Part shown: positions 32,430 through 41,798 of the stretch, one piece after another
Position numbering within the stretch: position 1 is the stretch's first letter
Layout: every line of letters starts with the position of its first letter
Source: Mucilaginibacter sp.
GTDB taxonomy: Bacteria; Bacteroidota; Bacteroidia; Sphingobacteriales; Sphingobacteriaceae
Assembly (NCBI GenBank): GCA_028287895.1
Contig: JAQBOV010000018.1
Location: forward strand, 1-64,000
Direction: 5' to 3'
Length of the DNA stretch: 64,000 bases
Translations under genes and position numbers: made by a program
Notes under the pieces: generated by a model
Told to the model about the DNA's origin: nothing
Database searches by the model: none
What the model saw: the letters and a program-made list of their open reading frames with translations, nothing else

Positions 32430-33278
32430 ATGATTGCAGTTGTATATAGTGGATCCAATTATGCTGAATGGCGCCTTGCAGACAGGGGAAGAACAATAGC
32501 TTCTTTCAAAACTGCAGGCATTAATCCTAATTTTAATGATGAGAAACACATCATCGGCCTGCTCAATAAAAACATTAACCTGATCCATCATGCCGAAGAA
32601 ATAAGGCGCATTTATTTTTTCGGGGCCGGATCTTTTTCCGATGATCTTAAAACGATTGTACACAATGCGCTATCCTGTTTTTTCAAATTTGGTAAAGTAA
32701 CAGTTGAGCATGATATTGACGCGGCTGCCATAGCTTGTTGCAAAAACAAGCCAGGGGTAGTTTGCATTTGCGGAAGCGGGTCAAACGCGGCCTGGTATGA
32801 TGGCCGGAAAGTTAAAGCCAATAATTATGGACTCGGTTATATACTGGCTGATGAGGGTTCGGGTAACTGGCTGGGACGACAGTTGCTTAAGGCATTTATG
32901 AACGAAACCCTGCCGCCAAACATCCGCAAAAAGTTTGAGCACCGTTATGACCTGGACCGTAAGACCTTATTGGAGAAAATTTACCGGCAAAAACAGCCCG
33001 CTGTTTTTCTAAGCTCATTTACAGAGTTTTACATTGAAAACAGGGAAGATAATTATCTTAAAAACGTCATAATAAACGGTTTTAATAAACTAATAAATAC
33101 TTATTTATTACCTTTATCCGAGCAACATCCCGGGGCTCAGATGCATTTTACAGGTTCGGTAGCTGCAAACTTTCAGGATTACCTTTATGAGGCAACAGCC
33201 GGCAGCAACCTTATCATAGCAAATATTATTAAAGAACCCATAAATAATTTATTAACGTACTATTCAAATAAAAATTAA
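32430..33278 (+). CDS. BadF/BadG-type kinase relative with degraded phosphate-1 loop
   Basis: 282 residues, paralogue of the protein at 29582. Aligning the N-termini, IADGGSTKTNW there becomes VVYSGSNYAEW here: the catalytic-type Asp6 is Tyr, Gly7 is Ser, Lys11 is Tyr and Thr12 is Ala. The phosphate-2 part (CGSGSNAAWYDG) and ADEGSGNWLGRQLL are kept, so nucleotide binding may remain while phosphotransfer is doubtful. It is locked between pfkA (4 bases) and gap (6 bases), implying a role in or sensing of glycolysis. Annotated by default as N-acetylglucosamine kinase, which I doubt. Confidence 0.85.
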   Translation: MIAVVYSGSNYAEWRLADRGRTIASFKTAGINPNFNDEKHIIGLLNKNINLIHHAEEIRRIYFFGAGSFSDDLKTIVHNALSCFFKFGKVTVEHDIDAAAIACCKNKPGVVCICGSGSNAAWYDGRKVKANNYGLGYILADEGSGNWLGRQLLKAFMNETLPPNIRKKFEHRYDLDRKTLLEKIYRQKQPAVFLSSFTEFYIENREDNYLKNVIINGFNKLINTYLLPLSEQHPGAQMHFTGSVAANFQDYLYEATAGSNLIIANIIKEPINNLLTYYSNKN

Positions 33279-34280
<1,002 letters not shown>

Positions 34281-34303
34281 TCCACCCTTTCAGTAGGTAT
34301 TTC

Positions 34304-34335
34304 AAAGCTCCCCGATTGATCGGGGAGCTTTCTTC
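34304..34335 (+). terminator. Terminator of the pfkA-gap operon
   Basis: AAAGCTCCCCGAT (34304-34316) pairs with ATCGGGGAGCTTT (34319-34331), followed by CTTCG. The fully paired loop would open to about eight bases. Confidence 0.85.
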
Positions 34336-34362
34336 GTTACAGATTTTTAATAGCTACAAAAA

Positions 34363-34605
34363 TTACGCTGTTTTCAAACTTTTAACAGGGTTCATCAGGG
34401 CTGCTTTGACACTCAGGAAAGATACCGTTGCAAAGACGATGATTATCTGCAAAGTGTAGGTTTCCAGTCATTGCGGGGATAGCCGCTGCTTTAGTGATAA
34501 CAACGGTATTGGGTTCTTTTAATGCCATTTTTTGGGTCACCACTGATCAATGGCCGGAAAATAGGTTAAACAATGAGCTGCCTACCACACAGTCGTTTTC
34601 AATAA
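34363..34605 (-). pseudogene. FtsX/MacB-type ABC permease relic
   Basis: On the minus strand, SSLFNLFSGH, a stop, then TQKMALKEPNTVVITKA matches the periplasmic part of Bacteroidota MacB/FtsX permeases (SLFkVFSWPLIkGDP.., PNTVVLTK). In another frame it is followed directly by FATVSFLSVKAALMNPVKSL and KTA, the standard C-terminus of the same family, ending at TAA 34365-34363. The membrane-spanning middle is deleted. About 80 codons of a roughly 800-residue protein are left, with stop and frameshift. Confidence 0.7.
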
Positions 34606-34689
34606 GCATTTTTTGATTTTTGTTTTGATTAAAACCTGTCCTGCCCGATCAGCGGTTTTTCATCTTGTTTCATCCAGCCATCCAGCAAT

Positions 34690-34729
34690 ACACCCATGCG
34701 TTATGGGTGTTATAAATCAGTGATTTATA
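34690..34729. promoter_or_regulatory. Two adjacent perfect palindromes
   Basis: ACACCCAT-GCGTT-ATGGGTGT (34690-34710) touches TATAAATCA-G-TGATTTATA (34711-34729). They lie 156 bases before the SnoaL-like gene. No T tract follows either, so they look like protein-binding sites or remnants of a repeat, not a terminator. Confidence 0.4.
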
Positions 34730-34884
34730 TAAAGGGTTAAAATTGTCCGGATGTGGTACCATCATCCTCCGCTAGTGAACATAAAATAATTAAGTTTAAC
34801 GAAAATATTTCTTGCCAAACAAAACTATATCTGCTAAAAATAGTTTTTAAACAACATGAAGGCTTATTTACAATATCTAAACCT

Positions 34885-35244
34885 ATGACAATGACAACTA
34901 CAACAAACGCAAGGAATGCAGTAATGGCTTTCATTAAGCATTTAAATGAGGAGAATTTTAACGCAGCAAGAAAATGCACAAATGAGGGCATTAAGTTTGA
35001 AGGCGCACTCGGTACACGTGACGGGGCCGATGCTTATTTCGAAGATATGGAGCATATGAAGTTAAAATATCATGTATTGAAGACTTTTGCTGATGGTGAG
35101 GATGTATGCCTGTTTTATCATATGACCATGTCGGGCATCACGATTTTCAGCTGCGGATGGTACCACGTGGAAAATAATAAGATCAGCTCGATTAAGTTAG
35201 TTTTTGACCCGCGGCCTTTGTTGGTACAATCAGCGAAGAAATAA
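34885..35244 (+). CDS. SnoaL-like (NTF2-fold) protein
   Basis: 119 residues from ATG 34885; an earlier frame start at 34753 lies in AT-rich, non-coding-like sequence. NTF2/SnoaL fold: helix ARNAVMAFIKHLNEENFNAA, then strands FEGALGTRDGADAYFEDMEH and VCLFYHMTMSGITIFSCGWYHVENNKISSIKLVFDPRPL. Such proteins bind or isomerise small molecules; no substrate can be named. Single gene. Confidence 0.8.
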   Translation: MTMTTTTNARNAVMAFIKHLNEENFNAARKCTNEGIKFEGALGTRDGADAYFEDMEHMKLKYHVLKTFADGEDVCLFYHMTMSGITIFSCGWYHVENNKISSIKLVFDPRPLLVQSAKK

Positions 35245-35294
35245 TGTATTTGAGATTGGCAGTAATGTTACAATCAAACAGACCGGTATCTAAC

Positions 35295-36179
35295 TCATTT
35301 ATAAAAACTTTCACAAATCATGATATCTTCAGGTGTGATCAGCAAATTGTCTTCTGCTTTCCAGTAAACCGATAGTACCGACCTGAAAGCGCCCCATTTG
35401 ATTATTCTTATTTTATCGATCTTCAATTCTTCTGAAAAAACATTAATACGATCTGATATAGTAACAGATATATCTTTACCATTAAGATCATTCATCAGAT
35501 AGGGTGTCAGTTCACAAGCGGTTTCAGCAATTATACCTTTAGGGTCGATGGCTTTCCATTTGCCAGTGCCGGCGGAAAGTATGTTTTCCTGGTGCAGGTC
35601 ACCGTGCAGCAAACGCTGGTCCTGTAAATGGGTTTCAAGGGATTTATAAGCAGCTATGGCCTGGGTAAAGAGATACTGGGGGACAATATTATCAAATTCC
35701 TCATGCAAATTAACCAGGTTATTGTACCAGTTAGCAGCTGTTTGAAACGGATAGTCTGATACCGGATTAGCCTGTTGCATGTCATTTATTAATCCTGCAA
35801 CTATTTTTGTGGCAGCAGCGTCGTCACAAAGTATATTCAAAGGCTCACCCGGTTCAATATTCTCCAGTAGCATAACTCCCTTTTCGGGTTCAGCATCCAG
35901 TAGTTTACAGAAGCCTATCCCGTTAAATGCTTTTAGAGCAGCTATTTCCGACATTATCCAAGCCCCGGGTACACCCAATTTCAAAATAGCCTTTGAACCA
36001 TTTTCAAATACTACCGGGACTACAAAATTATAGGACAGCTTTTTAGCCGGCAACAATTTAAGCCGCCATTTATGCAGGCAATGATCAATCAGGCCATCCA
36101 ACCCGGCGAGCCATTTTTCGCCGGTCTTTCCATAGATACTAATTATGATATTTTTAAATTCATCAGGTAGTTCAATCAT
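35295..36179 (-). CDS. APH(6)/streptomycin 6-kinase-like phosphotransferase
   Basis: 294 residues. Kinase-like fold with the Brenner motif HGDLHQENIL and the metal-binding IDPKGI, which is the pattern of the APH(6)/hydroxyurea-type family. The ATP-binding Lys lies in AILKLG near residue 66. It could phosphorylate streptomycin or an unknown hydroxylated compound; chromosomal members often give no clinical resistance. Its ATG overlaps by four bases (ATGA) the stop of a short upstream open stretch that looks like the tail of a lost gene. Confidence 0.8.
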   Translation of the reverse strand: MIELPDEFKNIIISIYGKTGEKWLAGLDGLIDHCLHKWRLKLLPAKKLSYNFVVPVVFENGSKAILKLGVPGAWIMSEIAALKAFNGIGFCKLLDAEPEKGVMLLENIEPGEPLNILCDDAAATKIVAGLINDMQQANPVSDYPFQTAANWYNNLVNLHEEFDNIVPQYLFTQAIAAYKSLETHLQDQRLLHGDLHQENILSAGTGKWKAIDPKGIIAETACELTPYLMNDLNGKDISVTISDRINVFSEELKIDKIRIIKWGAFRSVLSVYWKAEDNLLITPEDIMICESFYK

Positions 36180-36401
36180 GATACAAACTTACTTTCTCCC
36201 TGCATCAGCTCCTTAATAAACCGGATTGCCCGGTTCGCCATCTGCATGCCGGAATCAATCGGACAAAACAGGAGGCCACTGTAGCCTGCTTGTTTTGCTG
36301 CTTACAGCAATAAGATCGGATAAGTGCAAAAGTAATCGGCAGGGAACTTCTTGATGAGCGGGGAAATAAGCAGCTGAGTTACCGCTGATCAAGTCAGCCG
36401 A

Positions 36402-36593
36402 TCACATCAAATCTTTGTCCTCTTTTTCGCGGCGCACCTTATAAGCCATATAATAAAGCAGCAATACCGGTATGATATTAAAAAATAATGCGACATCATT
36501 TATAGCCGGGTAATAGGCCATGAGCTGATATATAAGCAGTAGCAGAGCAACCGAACCTCCTGCCAGGTATAAATAAAAAAACTTATAGCTCAT
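36402..36593 (-). CDS. Small two-helix membrane protein, 63 aa
   Basis: 63 residues with two hydrophobic segments (about 5-27 and 35-52) and a charged C-terminal tail (KVRREKEDKDLM). It starts 43 bases after the glgB stop on the same strand and is probably co-transcribed. No known family. Confidence 0.6.
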   Translation of the reverse strand: MSYKFFYLYLAGGSVALLLLIYQLMAYYPAINDVALFFNIIPVLLLYYMAYKVRREKEDKDLM

Positions 36594-36635
36594 CGGTGAT
36601 CGTTTTAAACATCAGTGTTAAGCAAATTTAATATT

Positions 36636-38750
36636 TTATTTAACCCGCTTAAATACGGCTGCACCTAAAGGCGGCAAATCAACCTGTATGGAATTTTCCT
36701 TACCATGCCAGTATTCTTTTTCAGTTTTTACCGCTTTGCCATTAGTCATTCCACTGCCCCAATACTGTTTTTCATCCGAATTAAATATTTCCTTCCAGTT
36801 TCCGCTATGTGGCACGCCAACTCGGAAACCATGATGTGTTGCCGGTGTCATATTTAAAACAATCACCAGGTCATCCTTGGGATCATATCCTTTACGGCCA
36901 TAGATCAGTATTGAATCGTTGGCATTTCCGCCGTCAATCCACTCAAATCCGCTGCCTTCAAAGCTTTTTTCATACAAGGCAGGCTCAGACCTATATAAAT
37001 GGTTCAGCGCTTTAACTACCGTTTGTATCCCCTGGTGATTAGGGTATTCCAGCACATACCATTCTAATGACTGACTGAAATTCCACTCTGAGCCCTGCCC
37101 GAATTCGGCACCCATAAACAGTAATTTACTGCCAGGATGCGTAAACATATAGCTGTACATCAACCGCAGGTTAGCAAACTGCTGCCATTCGTCGCCGGGC
37201 ATTTTACGCAGCATGGAACCCTTGCCGTATACTACCTCATCATGAGAGAAAGGCAGCATAAAGTTTTCAGTAAATGCATAGATCAAGCTGAACGTGATTT
37301 GGTTATGATGATATCTCCGGTATAATGGGTCGGTAGAAAAATATTGGATGGTATCATGCATCCATCCCATCATCCACTTCATACCAAAACCCAGGCCCCC
37401 GGAATATACCGGGCGACTTACGCCGGTAAACGAAGTCGACTCTTCTGCAATAGTTTGTGTATCAGGGAAATTACTATAACAAGCCTCGTTAAATTCTTTC
37501 AGAAAAGATATTGCTTCCAGGTTTTCATTTCCACCATATTGATTGGGCTCCCATTCGCCATGTTTACGCGAGTAATCCAGGTAAAGCATCGATGCTACCG
37601 CATCCACACGCAGGCCGTCTATATGGTAACGTTCAAGCCAGAATATGGCATTGCTGATCAGGAATGCGCGTACTTCGCTGCGACCGTAATTGAAAATATA
37701 GGATTTCCAGTCGGGGTGAAACCCTTTTCGCGGATCGGCATGTTCGTACAGATGCGTGCCATCAAATTTGTATAGGGCATGTACATCACCCGGGAAATGC
37801 GAGGGTACCCAATCCAATATTACACCAATTCCTTCCTGGTGAAATGTTTCAATCAGATGCATCAACTGCTTTGGTGTGCCATACCGGCTGGATGCGGCAT
37901 AATAACCGCTTACCTGGTATCCCCAGCTTGGGTAGTACGGATGCTCGGCTATCGGCATAAACTCCACATGAGTAAAGCCCATTTCTTTTACATAGGGCAC
38001 CAATTTATCAGCTAATTGCTCATAGGTATAAAATACATCCGGGCTCTCGGGATTGCGTGCCCATGACCCAATGTGCACCTCGTAAACCGAATAAGGTTTA
38101 TCTAAAGAGTTGTACTGATAGCGGTTGGTCATCCATTCGGTATCCTTCCACTCATAATAGGTATCAGCTATTATAGATGCGGTGCGAGGCGGCTCCTCCC
38201 AGCGTAATGCAAAGGGGTCGCTTTTCTCCAGGTCCTCACCAGTTGAAGATTTGATATAGTATTTATAAGTCTCACCGTCACCCACATGCGGGATAAATCC
38301 TTCCCAAATACCTGAAGCGTCCCAGCGGACATATAATTGGTGCGATCCGCGATTCCAGTAATTAAAGTTCCCGATAACAGATACATATTGCGCATTTGGC
38401 GCCCAAACGGCAAAGTAAGTACCGATAACCCCGTTAAATTCGATCACATGCGAGCCGAATTTCTCATACAGTTTATAATGCTTGCCTGATTTAAACAAGC
38501 CGATATCAAAGTCAGTAAAACGGCTGTAAACCTCAACAGGATTTTTTACTTTGTCAGTAAGCATAGTCTTTTTATTAGGAGATGGCGTTTTCGCCGGAGT
38601 TGTATGTTTAACCTTTGCTGCAGGCTTTTCAGCACTCTTGTTGACTGATTTTTGAGCTGCAACAGCTTTTTTTGCAGCAGTTTTAACCTTTTTTACACCC
38701 GTGTTTGCACCTGGTGTTTCATTGCCGGTATCAATTTTCTTTTTAGCCAT
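36636..38750 (-). CDS. glgB: 1,4-alpha-glucan branching enzyme with basic N-terminal tail
   Basis: 704 residues. After about 65 Lys/Ala/Pro-rich residues come a CBM48-like domain (HVIEFNGVIGTYFAVWAPNA) and a GH13 barrel with DWVPSHFPGD, GLRVDAVASMLYLDY (nucleophile Asp), TIAEEST (acid/base Glu) and FSHDEVV. It makes alpha-1,6 branches in glycogen. The tail (AKKKIDTGNE..., repeated KK and AA blocks) resembles histone H1-like tails and is not part of the usual enzyme. It lies about 470 bases downstream of the GH31 gene, so it may have its own promoter. Confidence 0.95.
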   Translation of the reverse strand: MAKKKIDTGNETPGANTGVKKVKTAAKKAVAAQKSVNKSAEKPAAKVKHTTPAKTPSPNKKTMLTDKVKNPVEVYSRFTDFDIGLFKSGKHYKLYEKFGSHVIEFNGVIGTYFAVWAPNAQYVSVIGNFNYWNRGSHQLYVRWDASGIWEGFIPHVGDGETYKYYIKSSTGEDLEKSDPFALRWEEPPRTASIIADTYYEWKDTEWMTNRYQYNSLDKPYSVYEVHIGSWARNPESPDVFYTYEQLADKLVPYVKEMGFTHVEFMPIAEHPYYPSWGYQVSGYYAASSRYGTPKQLMHLIETFHQEGIGVILDWVPSHFPGDVHALYKFDGTHLYEHADPRKGFHPDWKSYIFNYGRSEVRAFLISNAIFWLERYHIDGLRVDAVASMLYLDYSRKHGEWEPNQYGGNENLEAISFLKEFNEACYSNFPDTQTIAEESTSFTGVSRPVYSGGLGFGMKWMMGWMHDTIQYFSTDPLYRRYHHNQITFSLIYAFTENFMLPFSHDEVVYGKGSMLRKMPGDEWQQFANLRLMYSYMFTHPGSKLLFMGAEFGQGSEWNFSQSLEWYVLEYPNHQGIQTVVKALNHLYRSEPALYEKSFEGSGFEWIDGGNANDSILIYGRKGYDPKDDLVIVLNMTPATHHGFRVGVPHSGNWKEIFNSDEKQYWGSGMTNGKAVKTEKEYWHGKENSIQVDLPPLGAAVFKRVK

Positions 38751-39223
38751 ATCCTTTGTGTGCCTGCAGGCTTTAACTGTTAATTTTCCTATTTCAAGTA
38801 ATACTTGCCATACTTTCTAAAGTTACCCTCGTCAATCCCGGCGACCATTCAATCCATTGCCAGGTTCATCCACCGCTTTTTCAAGTAAATGAAGTTTTGA
38901 TAAAAATCAAGTTCGGTTCTGTTACCAAATATAGCCGATATATCAGCCATTGCATGCATATATACATCGATATATTCAGGCATTACCTGTTCAACAACAA
39001 CTCGTTGCAAGCCCTGTTTAATCATTTGGCAGGAAAAAATACAGGTTCGGTTAAATAATTGGTCTATGGTATAAATTTAATATATAATACCCCAAGTGCA
39101 AATAAGAGGTCAGTTTATTGGTCACTTGGGGTAATCAGCATAGGCGCATTAATTGGGGATCAGGAGTCAGAATGCTGATTTGAAGTATTTTTTATTTCCG
39201 CATTTCAACTTCCGCGTTCCGCA
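38751..39223. other. Spacer between GH31 gene and glgB
   Basis: About 470 bases with no credible open frame on either strand. The part near 39160-39220 holds a repeat with CCGCATTTCAACTTCCGC and CCGCATTAAC, of the TCCGCATT type also seen near 59940-59985. It must contain the glgB promoter, but I see no perfect consensus box. Confidence 0.45.
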
Positions 39224-41677
39224 TTAACTTATCACCAGCTGCGCGAAGTTCTTTCTCAGTTTTAATTGTAGTGATTTATCGGCTGCTATAATAAAATCAC
39301 TCACTTCGTTATTGTCAGCAATAACTCGCGTTGGCTTAAATGGCAGGCCTACTATATTAAAATGATAATTTTCATACCTCGGTGTATACAAGCCCTCCAT
39401 CGTTTGCTGTATAGTCAGCTTATGATCCCTGCCCCTGACCACAAATTTCTTCTCAAGGTAGATATCCTGCTCATAGGCAAATGTTTCACCATAATCTTCA
39501 AACAGGAATGAATTTGCTTCGGTATCGCTGTAATAAACGTTTAGTTTTACTTCCTCAATTTCTTTTTCACCCACATATTGCATAACCGGGTATTCCGGTA
39601 TCACCGAACCTGCCTTTACAAATATGGGCATGGTATCTAATGGTGTAAGCACAACAACTTCCTTACCACCTTCAATTGCTTCATGATTCCAGAAATTATA
39701 CCATTTCCCTTTAGGCAGATATACTATGCGGCTCTTTTGTCCGGGCTCCAAAACGGGGCATATCAATATTTTATCGCCATAAGTAAACTCGTCCTGCCTG
39801 AAATGATTGTTTAGCTCATCCTGCTCGTGTAAAACAACCGGCCTTAATATCGGAAAGCCATAACGATGATGCTCCCAAAAAGCCGAGTATAAGTATGGTA
39901 TTAAACGATAACGAAGTTCGATAAATTTACGATTGATGGAAGTATAAGGCTCCCCAAAGCTCCAGGGCTCACGCTCCTTGGTATCTCCGGCTGAGTGGGC
40001 ACGCATAAACGGCGAAAATGTCCCCATCTGTATCCAGCGGGTAAACAGCTCACCATCAGGCTCACCGCTGAAACCGCCTATATCGGTACCGCAAAATGAT
40101 ATGCCTGATATCGATAAGCGCTGGCATTGGATATTACCCAATTTAAGGTGTTCCCATGAGGCTACATTATCACCCGTCCATACTGAGGAAAAGCGCTGTA
40201 CGCCCGAGTAACCCGCCCTTGTGATAGTAAAAGGACGCTTATTCTTCATCAGCTTACGCAAACCTTCATAGGTGGCCCGTACCATTTGCATTCCGTAAAT
40301 ATTATGCGCTTTTCGGTGCGAACCGCGGTGTCCGTCATACTGGTGGCGCACATCGTCAGGAAAAGTACCGGTACCAAATACCGCAGGCTCATTCATATCG
40401 TTCCACACCCCTGCTACGCCCAATTGTACCAGTTCGTCGAACAAACCTCCCCACCATTCCCTAACTTCGGGATTTGTAAAATCGGGGAACTGGCAACGGC
40501 CGGGCCATACGTGCCCTTCCATAAAGTAATCATCGCAGCGACGGCAAAAATACCTGTTCTCTTTTCCTTCTTTAAATACCGAATAATTATCGTCCACACG
40601 TATTCCGGGATCAATAATTACTACAGTCTTAAATCCCTGGTCTGAAAGTTCCTTGATCATCTTTTTGGGATCAGGAAAATATTTGCGGTTCCAGGTAAAG
40701 CACCGGTAACCGTCCATGTAATCTATATCAAGGTAGATACCATCGCAAGGTATCTCTTGCTCCCGGAAGGTTTTGGCAACCATCCTCACTTTTGATTCAG
40801 GATAATAACTCCACCTGCACTGGTGATATCCCAATGCCCAAAGCGGCGGCATTGGATGCGTCCCGGTTAAAATGTGGTAACGCTTCACTACGTCCATCAT
40901 ATGAGGACCGTGGATATAATAATATTGCAGTTCGCCGCCATCAGCCCAAAAACTTGATTTGGTAGGGTCTTCGGCGCCAAAGTCGAACTCCGCTTTAAAC
41001 GTATTATCAAAAAATATCCCGTGGGCTATACCTTCGTTCAAACTGATATAAAACGGGATACTGCGGTATAGCGGGTCTTGGTTCCAGGCGAAAGAATAAG
41101 CATCTGTGTTCCAGTTCTGCAGCCTTTTGCCGCGTAAATTAAATTCGGTAGGCTTATCGCCCATACCAAAAAAGCTTTCTTCGGCATGGCATTCTTTTGT
41201 ACAATAAACATAATAACCGCCAAACTTCACATTCTCCTCCCAGTGCATAGGCACCGCATCGGAGCTGGTTACGTGATTCTGGTTATCTGAAAATGATATA
41301 AAGAAGTCTCTTTTACGTACATGACAGTTTACAATATTGGTTGAAACCACATATTCATTTTCATTTTCTGATAAGCCAAAAACCGATACTTTTTTATCCA
41401 ATTTAGGTACAGCGTACGAAAATTCGTCCAAAAAAACGCTATGGGGGGCAAGTCTGACTCTTATTATCTCATCAGTAACAACGGTAATCTCTACTTTGGC
41501 GTCTCCATCGGTAAAAAAGAATTTATTGCCTTTTTGTTCGGCGCCGACAGGTATGCCCAGGTATTTTTTTACAATAGGCTTGATGCCGGCCGCAGGATTA
41601 TTTACGTGGTGAAACTCTTCATCTTCAACCAGTTTATCAGGTAGTAATTCGGGATTCAATATATGCTTATCTTCCAT
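39224..41677 (-). CDS. GH31 alpha-glucosidase
   Basis: 817 residues, cytoplasmic (no signal peptide). N-terminal beta domain, then the GH31 barrel with nucleophile Asp427 in GVWNDMNEPAVF and acid/base Asp503 in SVWTGDNVASWEHL. Releases glucose from malto-oligosaccharides. Located downstream of the MFS transporter gene in the maltodextrin cluster, 121 bases after it. Confidence 0.95.
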   Translation of the reverse strand: MEDKHILNPELLPDKLVEDEEFHHVNNPAAGIKPIVKKYLGIPVGAEQKGNKFFFTDGDAKVEITVVTDEIIRVRLAPHSVFLDEFSYAVPKLDKKVSVFGLSENENEYVVSTNIVNCHVRKRDFFISFSDNQNHVTSSDAVPMHWEENVKFGGYYVYCTKECHAEESFFGMGDKPTEFNLRGKRLQNWNTDAYSFAWNQDPLYRSIPFYISLNEGIAHGIFFDNTFKAEFDFGAEDPTKSSFWADGGELQYYYIHGPHMMDVVKRYHILTGTHPMPPLWALGYHQCRWSYYPESKVRMVAKTFREQEIPCDGIYLDIDYMDGYRCFTWNRKYFPDPKKMIKELSDQGFKTVVIIDPGIRVDDNYSVFKEGKENRYFCRRCDDYFMEGHVWPGRCQFPDFTNPEVREWWGGLFDELVQLGVAGVWNDMNEPAVFGTGTFPDDVRHQYDGHRGSHRKAHNIYGMQMVRATYEGLRKLMKNKRPFTITRAGYSGVQRFSSVWTGDNVASWEHLKLGNIQCQRLSISGISFCGTDIGGFSGEPDGELFTRWIQMGTFSPFMRAHSAGDTKEREPWSFGEPYTSINRKFIELRYRLIPYLYSAFWEHHRYGFPILRPVVLHEQDELNNHFRQDEFTYGDKILICPVLEPGQKSRIVYLPKGKWYNFWNHEAIEGGKEVVVLTPLDTMPIFVKAGSVIPEYPVMQYVGEKEIEEVKLNVYYSDTEANSFLFEDYGETFAYEQDIYLEKKFVVRGRDHKLTIQQTMEGLYTPRYENYHFNIVGLPFKPTRVIADNNEVSDFIIAADKSLQLKLRKNFAQLVIS

Positions 41678-41798
41678 TCAAAATTTATTCGTCTCTTCTG
41701 CAAATATGTTGATTGCGTATCTTGTACGCAATATAACAATTGGAGTTTGTAAATATTGCATCAAAGTTTAATTAATAATTGTGTCGGTGACACCTTAA

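Noticed and set aside
34753..34884. Upstream extension of the SnoaL-like protein
   Set aside because: The extra 44 codons are AT-rich leader sequence and do not belong to the NTF2 fold; ATG 34885 is preferred.
35295..36179. Acquired antibiotic-resistance gene
   Set aside because: The APH(6)-like protein has the same composition as its neighbours and no mobile-element flanks, so a chromosomal house gene is more likely.
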